DNA of 64,000 nt, taken from NCBI GenBank assembly GCA_947453695.1, contig CANGHW010000008.1:20321-84320 (forward strand), given 5' to 3'. The notes under the pieces are model-generated. The model had not been told where the DNA came from. It did not search any database and saw only the letters and a program-made list of their open reading frames with translations. Each line of letters starts with the position of its first letter. Position 1 is the stretch's first letter. Made by a program: the position numbers and the translations under genes. Source of the stretch: Opitutia bacterium (GTDB taxonomy: Bacteria; Verrucomicrobiota; Verrucomicrobiia; Opitutales; Opitutaceae). This document shows positions 49,580 through 58,446 of this stretch, one piece after another.

Positions 49580-52500
49580 CACGAGGTGATTTTCGCCAAC
49601 TCGCGTTCGCGGAGCCATGCGAAAATGACCGGGGTGACAACGAGGATGTGGATGAGCGACGAGAGCATGCCGCCGACGACGGGGGCGGCGAGGGGTTGCA
49701 TGACTTCAACACCGGTGCGGGTGCTCCAGAAGATCGGAAGCAGGCCGGCGATGGCGGTGGCGACGGTCATGACTTTGGGGCGCAGACGGAGGCGGGCGCC
49801 TTGTTTGATCGCGGCGAGAAGTTCGTCGTGGGTGAGTTGAGCCTCGGGCGCCGAGAGGCGGGCGCGTTTTTCGGTGAGAGCGTTTTTCACGGCGTCTTCG
49901 AGGTAAACGACCATCACGACGCCGGTCTGGATGGCGGTGCCGAAGAGGGCGATGTAGCCGACCCAGACGGCGACGCTGAAGTTGAAGCCCATGAACCACT
50001 GGAGGAGCACGCCGCCGGTGAGGGCGAAGGGGACGGCGAGAATCACGTGGGCGGCCTCGGCCGCGGAGTGGAACGTCATCGCAAGGATCACGAAGATGAT
50101 CACGAGCACGATGGGCATGATCAAACGGAGCGTGGCACGGGCGCGGAGTTGGTTTTCGTATTGGCCGCTCCACTCAATCGTCATGCCGGGGTCGAGCTTG
50201 AGGTCGCGGGCCACGGCCACGCGCGCTTCGTCGACGAAGGAGCCGAGATCACGGTCGGTGACGTTGGCTTGGACATAGACGCGGAGGCGGCCGTTTTCCG
50301 AGGCGATTTCGTTCGGGCCGAGCACGCGCTGGATGGAGGCAATCTGGCCGAGCGGAACGAAGCGGGCGGGCTCGCTGCCAGGAATCGCGACGGGGAGGGC
50401 GCCGAGTTTTTCGAGGTCTTCGCGGTCGGCGCGTTCGAAGCGGACCTGCACGGGCCAGCGCTCGCGGCCCTGAATAGCGGTGGTGACATTCTTGCCGCCG
50501 ATGCCGGCTTCGACGACCTCAAGCACATCGGCAAGGCTGAGTCCGTAGCGGGCGAGGGCGGCGCGGTCGGGCGAAATTTCGAGGTAGGGTTTGCCGGCGA
50601 CGCGCGAGGGGGCGACGCCGGTGGCGCCGGGGATTTTGTTCACGATCTGTTCCAGCTCGAACGCCTTTTTTTGGAGCGCGTCGAGGTCGTCGCCGAAGAT
50701 CTTGATGCCGAGTTGCGCACGAATACCGGTGGCCAGCATGAGAATGCGATTCTCGATCGGCTGGAGAAAACCAGGGACGTAACCCGGGATCTGCGTGAGC
50801 TTGGCGGTGAGTTCGTCGATGAGCTTTTGTTTCGTCAGGCCCGGGCGCCACTCGGCGGCGGGCTTGAGCATAATGGTGGTCTCGATCATCTCGGTCGGCG
50901 CGGGATCGGTGGCGGTTTCGAAGCGGCCGAGTTTGCCTGCGACGCTGGCGACCTCGGGTGTTTCGCGGATGACGCGATCCTGCCACGCCATGATGCGTTT
51001 GATCTCGGTGAGTGACGTGCTCGGGAGCAGCACGGGCATGAACAGAAGCGAGCCCTCCTGAAGGGTAGGCATGAATTCGCTGCCGAAGCCCCTCGCCCAG
51101 CGCGGGGTCTCGGCAGCGGGCCAAAGGCGAGAGGCGAGAGGCGAAGGGAGACCGAACGCGAGGATTGTGCAGAAAGCCAAGAGGGAGGCGGCGACGGTGA
51201 GGACGGTCTTGCGGTAGTGGAGGGCCCAATTGAGGACGGGGTCATAGATCGCCATGAGGGCGCGCATGACCCAGTTGCGGTCTTCGGCGTGGAACGGGCC
51301 GCGGACAAGAAACGTGCAGAGGACGGGGACAAGCGTGACGGCGAGGACGGTGGCGCCGATCATCGCGAAGGTCTTGGTCCACGCGAGCGGGTGGAAAAGT
51401 TTTCCCTCCTGGCCGGTGAGCTGGAAGATCGGGATGAAGGCGAGGATGATGATGCCCATCGCGAAGAAGATGGGGCGGCCGACTTGTTGCGAGGCGGTGA
51501 GGGTGACGTGCCACGTCTCGGGGCGTGTGAGCGGGCGGCCGAGTTTGTGTTCTTCCTGCTCGCAGTGGCGGATGACGTTTTCGGTCATCACGATCGCGGC
51601 GTCGACCAGAACGCCGATGGCGATGGCGATGCCGGTGAGCGACATGATGTGCGACTGGATGCCGAACTCCTTCATCAAAATGAAGGCGACGAGGATCGAG
51701 GCCGGCAGCGGGAGCGTGACGATGAGGATGCTCCGGAAGTGGAAGAGGAAGATGACGTGCATCAGCGTCACGAGAATGACGGCTTCCCAAAGCGTGTGCT
51801 TGAGCGTGGCGATGGCTCGGTCGATGAGGTCGCTGCGGTCGTAGAACGGCTCGATGGTGATGCCGGGCGGAAGGCCGGAGGAAATTTGGGCGATCTTGGC
51901 CTTCACATCCTGAATGACCTGATAGGCGTTTTCGCCGGTGCGCATGACGACGGTGCCGCCGACGACCTCGTGGCCGTCGACATCAAGGACGCCGCGGCGG
52001 TAGTCGCCGCCGATCTGCACGGTGGCGATGTCGCGGAGATAAACAGGCGTGCCGTTGCGTGAGGCGAGGGCGATGGTTTCGAGATCGGCGGCGGAGGTGA
52101 TGAGGCCGCGACCGCGGACGACGAACTCCATGCCGTTCTCCTCGACGGTGCGGCCGCCGACGTTGAGATTATTTTTGCCGATGGCGGCCATGACCTGCTC
52201 GAGCGGGACGCCGAGCTGCTTCATCCGCAGCGACGAGACCTCCACCTGCCACTGGCGGACGAAGCCGCCGATGGAGGCGACTTCGGCGACGCCGGGGACG
52301 GCGGCGAGTTGGTAGCGGACGAAGTAGTCCTGGAGGGCGCGGAGGGCGCCGAGGTCCTGTTTGCCGGAGTTGTCCTTGAGATAGTATTGGTAGACCCAGC
52401 CGAGGCCGGTGGCATCGGGGCCGAGGCGAGGGGTGACGCCGGTCGGGAGAAGATTGCCGAGGTAGTTCAGCCGCTCGAGGACGCGGGTGCGGGCGAAGTA

Positions 52501-52809
52501 GTTGTCGAGTTTGTCCTCGAAGATGACGGTGATAAGCGAGAAGCCGAACATCGACGTGGCGCGGACGGTGCGCACGCCGGCGAGACCCTGGAGATTGACG
52601 GAGAGCGGGTAGGTGACCTGGTCCTCAACCTCGCGCGGGCTGCGGCCCTCCCAATCGGCGAAGACGATGACCTGGTTTTCGCTGAGGTCCGGGATCGCGT
52701 CGATGGGCACGCGGCGGACCGCGAAGAGGCCCCAGCCGAAGAGGAGGAGCGTCGCCCCGAGGACGAGGAAGCGGTTGTGGAGCGACCACTTGATGAGGGC
52801 GTTGATCAT
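49579..52809 (-). CDS. cusA: copper/silver RND efflux pump (CusA-like)
   Basis: A 1076-residue pump starting [18 protein letters not shown]. The fourth helix has [20 protein letters not shown], the single-Asp pattern of the Cu(I)/Ag(I) HME4 group. It also has the [18 protein letters not shown] entry and a final helix ending ELAKI. It takes Cu(I) from the adaptor and drives it to the TolC partner with the proton gradient. The loop near 51085-51160 encodes a Ser/Ala/Trp-rich stretch ([17 protein letters not shown]) with periodic wording that seems inserted between helix and periplasmic loop. It follows CusB (41-base gap) and overlaps copA by one base. Confidence 0.94.
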   Translation of the reverse strand: MINALIKWSLHNRFLVLGATLLLFGWGLFAVRRVPIDAIPDLSENQVIVFADWEGRSPREVEDQVTYPLSVNLQGLAGVRTVRATSMFGFSLITVIFEDKLDNYFARTRVLERLNYLGNLLPTGVTPRLGPDATGLGWVYQYYLKDNSGKQDLGALRALQDYFVRYQLAAVPGVAEVASIGGFVRQWQVEVSSLRMKQLGVPLEQVMAAIGKNNLNVGGRTVEENGMEFVVRGRGLITSAADLETIALASRNGTPVYLRDIATVQIGGDYRRGVLDVDGHEVVGGTVVMRTGENAYQVIQDVKAKIAQISSGLPPGITIEPFYDRSDLIDRAIATLKHTLWEAVILVTLMHVIFLFHFRSILIVTLPLPASILVAFILMKEFGIQSHIMSLTGIAIAIGVLVDAAIVMTENVIRHCEQEEHKLGRPLTRPETWHVTLTASQQVGRPIFFAMGIIILAFIPIFQLTGQEGKLFHPLAWTKTFAMIGATVLAVTLVPVLCTFLVRGPFHAEDRNWVMRALMAIYDPVLNWALHYRKTVLTVAASLLAFCTILAFGLPSPLASRLWPAAETPRWARGFGSEFMPTLQEGSLLFMPVLLPSTSLTEIKRIMAWQDRVIRETPEVASVAGKLGRFETATDPAPTEMIETTIMLKPAAEWRPGLTKQKLIDELTAKLTQIPGYVPGFLQPIENRILMLATGIRAQLGIKIFGDDLDALQKKAFELEQIVNKIPGATGVAPSRVAGKPYLEISPDRAALARYGLSLADVLEVVEAGIGGKNVTTAIQGRERWPVQVRFERADREDLEKLGALPVAIPGSEPARFVPLGQIASIQRVLGPNEIASENGRLRVYVQANVTDRDLGSFVDEARVAVARDLKLDPGMTIEWSGQYENQLRARATLRLIMPIVLVIIFVILAMTFHSAAEAAHVILAVPFALTGGVLLQWFMGFNFSVAVWVGYIALFGTAIQTGVVMVVYLEDAVKNALTEKRARLSAPEAQLTHDELLAAIKQGARLRLRPKVMTVATAIAGLLPIFWSTRTGVEVMQPLAAPVVGGMLSSLIHILVVTPVIFAWLRERELAKITS

Positions 52810-52850
52810 CGGATGCGGGCGGGGCGCGGGGCGAAAGGCGAGTGGGCGGG

Positions 52851-54452
52851 CTACGGGACCTCGTCACCGCAGTCCGCCATCGCAGAGCCGTAGAAGGGGT
52901 TTTTGAGCGGCTGGCTGAGCTGGACCCAGCGGCCTTTTTTCAGGACGGGGGACATCGGGCACTGGAAGATCTTGATGCCCAGTTGGGCGCGGTGCGGCTT
53001 GAGCAGATCGGCGACGGCGGTGCTCCACGGTTCGAACGAGTTGCGAGCGGAAAGGAGATCGGTGCCGACGAGGACGGCGGGAAGGGCGGGGAAGGCCTGC
53101 GCAGCGGCGGTGAGGGAGGGATAGAGTTTTTGATAGGCGGCGTAGTCGTCGGCTGCGAGGGCGGCGGCGGCTGAAGCGCTCGCGGTCGCGAGGGCGGAGT
53201 AGTGAAGCGTGGAGAACTGAGCGTTCGGAGCAGGAGTGGCGGCGGCGGGAGCGGCGGAGTGCTCGGTGGCTTCGTTGGCGAGCTGGGCTTGGGCGTCGAT
53301 GAGGAGAGCGCCGTGGGTGACGATTTTATCGCCTTCGCTGAGGCCGGAGAGAATTTCCACGAGGCCATCGCCACGGCGACCGAGAGTGACGGCGCGCTGC
53401 TCATAGTGGCCCTCGCCGCGGTCGAGGTAGGCGACGGGGCCAGTGCCGCGGTCGAGAATGGCGGAGCGGGTGGCGGCGAGAACCGCAGGGGAAGAAACGA
53501 GAATGCGGCCTTCGGCGAGGGTGCGATGATAAAGGACATGCGTGGTGCCGGCGGCGTTGACGTGAGGATTGGCCAGGACGACGCGGACCTTGGTGGTGCG
53601 CGTCATTTCATCGAGGTTCGGGTTGATGAAGGCGATCGGGGCGGTGAGGACCTCGCCGGGGAGCGTGCGGGCGGTGACTTCGACGGACTGGCCCACGGCG
53701 AGCCAGGGGAGGTCCTGTTCGTAGGCGTCGAAGAGGAACCACATTTGGGAGAAATCGCCGATTTCGAAGAGCTTGTCGCCGGTCTTCACCCACTGGCCCT
53801 CGTAGACGGATTTGGCGACGACGGTGCCGCCATCCGGGGCGAAGATCGTGGTGACCAATGACGGTTCGCCGGATTTCAGGAGTTCGGTGAGCTGCGCATC
53901 GGCGAGCCCCATCCGGAGCAGACGGGCGCGGGCGGCGGGAAGAGCAGAGGCGGCGAGCTCGCCGGCGCGGGCGAGTTGGACGAACTCGCGTTGGGCGGTC
54001 TGGAGCTCGGGGCTATAGAGCTCGAGAAGCGGTTCACCTGCTTTGATGACGGCGCCGACGACGTTGACGAAAAGTTTTTCCACGCGGCCCTCGGAACGCG
54101 CGGTGAGAAGGCGATGGCGGGTATCGTCGTCATCGATCGCGCCCGTGACGCGGATGCTGCGGGTGAGCGATTGGCGGGCGACGACAGAGGTCTCGACACC
54201 AATAGCGGTGATGCTCGACGCGCTGAGCGCGACGACGGGAGCGTTGAGTGATGAGAGCTGTGAACTGGAAGCCGGACTCGAGGCGACGAGGGCCATGCCG
54301 CAGATCGTGCATTTGCCGGGGCGGTCGGACTTGACGGCCGGATGCATGGGGCAGCGGAAGATGCTCGCTTCGCTCGCATGGGCGGGGAGCGAGAGGCGGA
54401 GGGCGAGAGGCACGGAGGCCAACGCGAAGAGGAAAAAGACGAGGCGTTTCAT
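52851..54452 (-). CDS. cusB: CusB-like periplasmic adaptor with two metal-binding ends
   Basis: A 533-residue membrane-fusion protein with a signal peptide (VFFLFALASVPLALRLSLPAHA). Right after it comes a heavy-metal binding motif, FRCPMHPAVKSDRPGKCTICGM. The adaptor core follows (GRVEKLFVNVVGAVIKAGEPL, VYEGQWVKTGDKLFEIGDFS, VSVPAV-like strands). Past the usual end is a DUF3347-like helical domain (DDYAAYQKLYPSLTAAAQAF) and a second metal motif, FQCPMSPVLKKGRWVQ ... FYGSAMADCGDE. A linker near residue 60 (SSPASSSQLSSLNAP) is Ser-rich word-repeat-like. It overlaps the CusC-like gene by four bases. Confidence 0.93.
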   Translation of the reverse strand: MKRLVFFLFALASVPLALRLSLPAHASEASIFRCPMHPAVKSDRPGKCTICGMALVASSPASSSQLSSLNAPVVALSASSITAIGVETSVVARQSLTRSIRVTGAIDDDDTRHRLLTARSEGRVEKLFVNVVGAVIKAGEPLLELYSPELQTAQREFVQLARAGELAASALPAARARLLRMGLADAQLTELLKSGEPSLVTTIFAPDGGTVVAKSVYEGQWVKTGDKLFEIGDFSQMWFLFDAYEQDLPWLAVGQSVEVTARTLPGEVLTAPIAFINPNLDEMTRTTKVRVVLANPHVNAAGTTHVLYHRTLAEGRILVSSPAVLAATRSAILDRGTGPVAYLDRGEGHYEQRAVTLGRRGDGLVEILSGLSEGDKIVTHGALLIDAQAQLANEATEHSAAPAAATPAPNAQFSTLHYSALATASASAAAALAADDYAAYQKLYPSLTAAAQAFPALPAVLVGTDLLSARNSFEPWSTAVADLLKPHRAQLGIKIFQCPMSPVLKKGRWVQLSQPLKNPFYGSAMADCGDEVP

Positions 54453-55720
54453 GACGGTTCGGCGGCGCCGATGAGCGTCGCGAGCATGGCGTGGTAGCGG
54501 TGAAAATCGGCGAGATTGGCGGCGAGCGTGATCTGGGTGTCGACCAAGGCGCGTTGGGCGGTGACGAGTTCGGTGAGGGAGTTTTTGCCGGTGACGAGGC
54601 CGGCGCGGAGCGTATCGGCGCCAGAGCGGGCGAGCGGAAGAAGGCGATCGCGGTAGAGCTCGACATTGCGGCGGGCGGTGTCGCGGCGCGTCCACATCTC
54701 GCGGATCTCGCCGGCGGTGCGGGTGCGGAGGGCGGCGGCGTCGAGTTCGGCGGCTTCGCGGCGACGGGCGGCCTCGCGTTGGGCGGAGCGGTATTTCTCG
54801 TGGTTGGCCCAGGGCAGACTCACGGCGATGCCGGTGTCGTAGTCATTGAGGACCCGGCCGCCGGCCTGGACGTGGCGGGCCTTGACCATGAGCTCGGGAT
54901 CGGGACGCCACGCTCGGGAGGCGAGATCCTCGTAGCGGGTCGCGGCGGTGATGCGGGCGTCGGCCTCGCGGAGTTCGGGCCGATGAGTGAGGGCGTGGGC
55001 TTGGGCTTCCTCGAGCGTAGCGAAGGCGGGCGAGGTGGCGCTGGTCACAGGAGGCGCGAGTTCGCCTATCGGCGATTGAGGGGGAAGGTCGCGCAGGGTG
55101 TTGAGCGTGGCGGTGGCGTCAGCGGCGTCGCGCTCGAGCATGATGAGGCGTTCGTGGAGCTGGGCGCGCTCGCGCTCGGCGAGGAGCAGGGCGGTGGTAT
55201 CGGCGCCGCCGGTGGCGAGACGACTGCGGACGAGATCGGCGGCCTGCACGAGGAGGCGCTCGGAGTCGGCGACGAGGGTGAGTTGTTCGCGGGCGCGGAG
55301 AAGTTGGAAGTATGCGTCGCGGGCAGAGGCGACGAGGGTGAAGGTCCGTGTGCGGATGGCGGCGGCCGAGACGCCGGCTTCGGCGGTAGCAGCGGCGCGG
55401 CGACGTTCGCGGTTGCCCGAGAGGGGAATTTTCTGGCTGAGGGAGAGCTCGGCGGTGTCGTAGCTGAAGACCCGCGTGTTGTTATTCATGCGCTGCAGCT
55501 CCAGACCGGCGACGGGGTCTTCCCATGCGCCGGCTTGGACAATGCGCTCGCGGTCGGCCGCGGCGAGGGCCGTGGCGGATTTGATTTCTGGGTGGCGGGC
55601 GCGGACGTCGGCGAGGAGTTGCTCAAGGGTGAGAGGAGCGAGGGCGGCCGGAGTGGAGGCGCCGGCGGTCAGACCGAGGAGAGCCAGCAAAATAACGAGG
55701 GAGCTGGAGAGCGCGCGCAT
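54449..55720 (-). CDS. cusC: TolC-family outer-membrane efflux protein (CusC-like)
   Basis: A 423-residue outer-membrane factor with a signal peptide (SSLVILLALLGLTAGAS), then two TolC helical repeats (TLEQLLADVRARHPEIKSATA, LSLSQKIPLSGNRERRRAAAT; later LEEAQAHALTHRPELREADAR). KIPLSGNR is typical of heavy-metal OMFs. It completes the copper RND complex with CusB (four-base ATGA overlap) and CusA. The gap upstream (55721-55846) holds two palindromes. Confidence 0.92.
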   Translation of the reverse strand: MRALSSSLVILLALLGLTAGASTPAALAPLTLEQLLADVRARHPEIKSATALAAADRERIVQAGAWEDPVAGLELQRMNNNTRVFSYDTAELSLSQKIPLSGNRERRRAAATAEAGVSAAAIRTRTFTLVASARDAYFQLLRAREQLTLVADSERLLVQAADLVRSRLATGGADTTALLLAERERAQLHERLIMLERDAADATATLNTLRDLPPQSPIGELAPPVTSATSPAFATLEEAQAHALTHRPELREADARITAATRYEDLASRAWRPDPELMVKARHVQAGGRVLNDYDTGIAVSLPWANHEKYRSAQREAARRREAAELDAAALRTRTAGEIREMWTRRDTARRNVELYRDRLLPLARSGADTLRAGLVTGKNSLTELVTAQRALVDTQITLAANLADFHRYHAMLATLIGAAEPS

Positions 55721-55769
55721 GGAGAGAGGTCGAAGAAGGGCGGCGAGGAGTGCGAAGCGACGGGACCGT

Positions 55770-55837
55770 CCCGCTTCTCACGAAGCGGGTTACGGGACAG
55801 ATGCGGGAAGAGTGGGAGGGCGGACCAAAGTCCGCCC
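55770..55837. repeat. two palindromes between YHS-like and CusC genes
   Basis: CCCGCTTC-TCAC-GAAGCGGG (55770-55789) and GGGCGGAC-CAAA-GTCCGCCC (55818-55837) are perfect hairpins with 8-bp arms and 4-base loops. The second matches 60156-60175 except for the loop. Lying between the first and second genes of the copper operon, they may protect or shorten the transcript. Confidence 0.75.
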
Positions 55838-55846
55838 GGGGGAGTC

Positions 55847-56209
55847 CTATTTCTTGGTCTTGGCCGCGTCGTCGACCTTCTTGAGATACTTGGCCGGATC
55901 GGCCTTGAAGTCGTCGGTGCAACCGCCGCAGCAGAAGAAGACGACGCGATCGGACTGGCCGGCGACGCGGTGAATATACGGCGTAGCGTCGCCCATGCTG
56001 CCGAGGGCCTCGTCGGAAACGAGGCAGGTCTTGAGCGGGTAGGCGGCGCGGGCTTGGGCGATCAGCGCGGCGTCGGCCGGGCTGACGGGATTTTTCTCGG
56101 CGGACGGGGCGGCCGAGTGTCCGTCGTGTTTCTCGGCGGCGAAGGCGGTGAGGCCGGTGGAAAGAGCGGTGGCCAGGGCGGCTGTGGTGAGAAGGGAGGT
56201 GAGTTTCAT
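55847..56209 (-). CDS. periplasmic YHS/TRASH-like Cys protein, first gene of copper operon
   Basis: A 120-residue exported protein. After the signal peptide (KLTSLLTTAALATALSTGLTAFA) come a short His segment (EKHDGHSA) and one small domain, YPLKTCLVSDEALGSMGD ... VVFFCCGGCTDDFKADPAKYL. Cys62 and the Cys93-Cys94-x2-Cys97 cluster resemble YHS/TRASH metal-binding folds. It probably binds Cu(I) in the periplasm. A GTG at 56221 is in frame, but the ATG at 56209 gives the normal leader. Its control region holds one of the two 38-bp promoter-like copies and it faces the ECF sigma cassette. Confidence 0.85.
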   Translation of the reverse strand: MKLTSLLTTAALATALSTGLTAFAAEKHDGHSAAPSAEKNPVSPADAALIAQARAAYPLKTCLVSDEALGSMGDATPYIHRVAGQSDRVVFFCCGGCTDDFKADPAKYLKKVDDAAKTKK

Positions 56210-56214
56210 AAGGA

Positions 56215-56252
56215 GGTTCACCGACTATAAACCGCAGCTGGGAAAACCCCGC
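56215..56252 (-). promoter_or_regulatory. 38-bp bipartite promoter-like motif, copper-operon side
   Basis: Read on the - strand from 56252 to 56215 it is GCGGGGTTTT, a 7-base spacer, then GCGGTTTATAG-TCG-GTGAACC. It ends five bases before the ATG at 56209. The sister copy on the + strand (56276-56313) matches at 30 of 38 positions with no gap. The two blocks with a fixed spacer fit minus-35 and minus-10 elements of an ECF sigma promoter, most simply for the sigma factor encoded at 57056. Confidence 0.6.
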
Positions 56253-56275
56253 GGAAAATTTTCGGAAAGATTTTG

Positions 56276-56313
56276 GCGGGATTTTGGCGGGAGCGGTTTA
56301 TAGCCTGTGAACC
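56276..56313 (+). promoter_or_regulatory. 38-bp bipartite promoter-like motif, ECF-cassette side
   Basis: Reads GCGGGATTTT, a 7-base spacer, then GCGGTTTATAG-CCT-GTGAACC, ending 12 bases before the ATG at 56326. It is the sister of the - strand copy at 56215-56252. A direct repeat ATTTTGGCGGG (56270-56280 and 56281-56291) overlaps its left block and could bind a regulator. Confidence 0.6.
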
Positions 56314-56325
56314 AATCTCCCGCTC

Positions 56326-56631
56326 ATGACCGACCCGCAGCCCCCTGATTCCCTCTCCCGCACCCTGCACGCGTGGCGCGTGACGCCGGCGCGCAACCCG
56401 CAATTCCGGGCGGAGGTGAGCGCGCGGATCGCGGCGGCCGGGGCGGTGGATTCGTGGTCAGGGTATTTGCGCGGTCATGCGGTGACTGTGACCGCAGCGC
56501 TGATGTTGGCCGTATTGCTGGGCGCGGTGGGAGGCCGCAATCAGGCGCGGTCGTTGGCAGCGGCGGACAGTGCGCGGCTCGCGAGTGCGTATGTGGAGTC
56601 GCTCGATGCGCGGGCGATGAAGATGCCGTGA
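56326..56631 (+). CDS. small membrane anti-sigma factor candidate (CnrY-like)
   Basis: A 101-residue single-pass protein: a cytoplasmic N-terminus (about 1-50) with TLHAWRVTPARNPQFRAEV, one helix (HAVTVTAALMLAVLLGAVGG, 51-70) and a short periplasmic tail. Size, topology and first place before a periplasmic metal sensor and an ECF sigma factor match CnrY, the anti-sigma of the cnrYXH nickel/cobalt system. Sequence similarity to CnrY itself is not claimed. Its stop overlaps the GTG of the next gene by four bases (GTGA). Confidence 0.7.
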   Translation: MTDPQPPDSLSRTLHAWRVTPARNPQFRAEVSARIAAAGAVDSWSGYLRGHAVTVTAALMLAVLLGAVGGRNQARSLAAADSARLASAYVESLDARAMKMP

Positions 56632-57056
56632 AGAATTTTTTCATAACGCTTGGAGTGGCGGTGGCGGCGTGCGCGCTGGCGTTTGGGGTGTTTTTTGTCC
56701 TGAACGACGATCCGGCGTTGCGCCGGGCGGCCCGCGAGAACGACGCGATGGCGTGGTTGCGCGTGGAGTTTCGCCTGAGCGACGCGCAGTATGCCGCCAT
56801 CAAGAAGCTACATGACGACTATGGGGCGGTGTGCGGTGAACACTGCGCCGCGATTATGGAGGCGCGGGAGCGCAAAGCGCCGGCGGCAGAAGTGGAGCGG
56901 TTGGAAAAGGTGTGCGTCGACGCGATGACGGGGCACTTCAAGCGCGTGGCGGCGCTCATGCCGGCCGAGCAGGGAGACCGGTATCTCGCGACGGTGTTGC
57001 CGCGGGTGTCGGGCTACGCACACACCGGGGCACCGAACCTGCGGGCGAATCCGTGA
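56628..57056 (+). CDS. periplasmic heavy-metal sensor (CnrX/Spy-like)
   Basis: A 142-residue membrane-anchored protein with an N-terminal helix (4-25) and a helical periplasmic domain. Possible metal ligands are His62, Cys69, His72, Cys73 (VCGEHC), Cys96, His103 and Met111. The strings FRLSDAQYAAIKKLH and HFKRVAALMPAEQGDRYLATVLPRV match the 'periplasmic heavy metal sensor' family to which CnrX and NccX belong. Extra Cys residues would suit Cu(I). The start is GTG at 56628, overlapping the previous stop; its stop overlaps the sigma-factor ATG by one base. Confidence 0.85.
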   Translation: MKNFFITLGVAVAACALAFGVFFVLNDDPALRRAARENDAMAWLRVEFRLSDAQYAAIKKLHDDYGAVCGEHCAAIMEARERKAPAAEVERLEKVCVDAMTGHFKRVAALMPAEQGDRYLATVLPRVSGYAHTGAPNLRANP

Positions 57057-57694
57057 TGAGCGGGGCGAAGGACGAGACGAAGGGTGCGGGCGAGGAGCGA
57101 GCGGCGGAGATGCATGGGGTGCGGGCGGAGGACCGGGCGCTGATGGCGCGCGTGCAGCAAGGCGATGAAGCGGCGCTGGCCGCGCTGATGGATCGATGGG
57201 AACTGCCAGTGAAACGGGTGATTGCGCGGATCGTGTTTAACGTCGGCGAGGCCGAGGAATTGGCGCAGGAGACCTTCGTGCGCGTGTGGCAGCAACGGGA
57301 GAAGTTCCGTGACGGCGCCGAGGTGAAGCCGTGGGTGCTCTCGATCGCGGTGAACCTCGCGCGGAATCGGCTGCGGTGGTGGCGGCGGAGGCCGGAGGTC
57401 GCGCTCCACGAGTGGAGTGAGGCGCCAGGCGAAGGGCGAGAGGCCAGGAGCGAAGGCGAGACCGGGAGGTCCGGGGATGGAGGAGATTTGGAGCGGAAGG
57501 AGCGGGCGGTCGCGGTGCAGGACGCGATTGCGGCGCTACCGCTGGACCTGCGCGAGGCGATCGTGCTGTTTGAATTTGAAGAGATGTCGCAGGCGGAAAT
57601 CGCGGCGACAGTGGGAGCGAGCGTGAAGGCCGTGGAAGCGCGGATCGCGCGCGCGAAGGAGAAACTGCGCGGGGCGTTGAAGGGGTGGGTGTAG
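57056..57694 (+). CDS. ECF RNA polymerase sigma factor
   Basis: A 212-residue sigma-70 family ECF factor. Region 2 is about residues 26-80 (LMARVQQGDEAALAALMDRW, AEELAQETFVRVWQQREKF) and region 4 about 146-205 (LPLDLREAIVLFEFEEMSQ, AEIAATVGASVKAVEARI). The linker between them (about 57415-57480) encodes EAPGEGREARSEGETG, a periodic word-repeat-like insert. It is last of three overlapping genes in the order anti-sigma, sensor, sigma, as in cnrYXH, and divergent from the copper operon, so it likely turns on both promoters when periplasmic metal is high. Confidence 0.93.
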   Translation: MSGAKDETKGAGEERAAEMHGVRAEDRALMARVQQGDEAALAALMDRWELPVKRVIARIVFNVGEAEELAQETFVRVWQQREKFRDGAEVKPWVLSIAVNLARNRLRWWRRRPEVALHEWSEAPGEGREARSEGETGRSGDGGDLERKERAVAVQDAIAALPLDLREAIVLFEFEEMSQAEIAATVGASVKAVEARIARAKEKLRGALKGWV

Positions 57695-57867
57695 GTTTTC
57701 TTCCGGAGGATCGCTAGCGTGATGCGCGGATGAGTGTTTTCCGGGGAGTGCGGCGGTGGCTAATCATGCACGGAAGGGCAGTGGGCACGACAACTTGCTG
57801 GGCTGGATCAACCGGCGGACGAAGGCGAAAATCGGGGAGGGCGTTGCAGACTGATGCCGTGAACGGG

Positions 57868-57890
57868 AGCCCGGGCTGATGCTCCGGGCT
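57868..57890. repeat. AGCCCGG-CCGGGCT palindrome
   Basis: Arms AGCCCGG (57868-57874) and CCGGGCT (57884-57890) flank GCTGATGCT. It ends one base after... the stop codon of the next gene begins at 57889, so the arm touches it. Same palindrome style as elsewhere in the window; it could act as a hairpin for the convergent transcripts. Confidence 0.65.
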
Positions 57891-58446
57891 ACGGGGTGAA
57901 GGTCTCGTCGTCGGACGTGTGGAGTTTTTTGTCGGGGCCGGCGCTCGTGATACTCATCCGGATGCCGCTCTCGGCGTGGAAGAAAAACGGGGTGCCGTAG
58001 CGGTCGAGGAGTTCGCCGGTGGTGCGGCTGATGGCGGGGTGGTCGGGCGGAATGAGGGCGAGGCGGAGTTTGTTTTGGCCGGTGAGGGCGGCGGTGATCT
58101 CGGGGTTGGAGCCCCAGGGATTGCCTTCGCGGGGGAGATTGGTGCGGAAGGCGCCGAAGACCTCATTCAGGATGCGGAGGTCGGAGCGGAGGTCGGTCTT
58201 CGGGGAGTTGAGGTCGTCGGCGAGGTGGCTGCGTTCGGCGGAGGCGGGCGGCGGGGCGGCGATTTTCGAGGCGGGAGTTTCGATCTTCGCGGGTGATGTG
58301 GAGGCAGAGGCGGAGGCGGAGGTAAGGCCAGAGGCGGGGGCGGCGCCCGGTGGGGAAGAGACGGGAGTCGACGCGGGCCAGAAATACCAGACGAGGAGCG
58401 CGAGGATGAGGGCGCTGAGGAGGAACGTGGGTAGGTGGCGGCGCAT
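57889..58446 (-). CDS. membrane-anchored protein of unknown function
   Basis: A 185-residue protein with an N-terminal helix (LPTFLLSALILALLVWYFW), a Ser/Ala/Pro-rich stalk (about 25-70) and a small C-terminal domain with DLRSDLRILNEVFGAFRTNLP, GQNKLRLALIPPDHPAI, TTGELLDRYGTPFFFH and the closing GPDKKLHTSDDETF. The ending resembles the pseudopilin-like 'GPDKK-GTxDD' calcium loop wording found in type II secretion-like proteins of Verrucomicrobia. It follows the DUF1501 gene on the same strand and may share its transcript. Function unknown. Confidence 0.72.
   Translation of the reverse strand: MRRHLPTFLLSALILALLVWYFWPASTPVSSPPGAAPASGLTSASASASTSPAKIETPASKIAAPPPASAERSHLADDLNSPKTDLRSDLRILNEVFGAFRTNLPREGNPWGSNPEITAALTGQNKLRLALIPPDHPAISRTTGELLDRYGTPFFFHAESGIRMSITSAGPDKKLHTSDDETFTP

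Noticed and set aside
57695..57888. Short frame with GHDNLLGWINRRTKAKIGEG after the sigma factor
   Set aside because: About 30 residues, no start codon context and no family recognised; it could be a gene remnant but cannot be supported.
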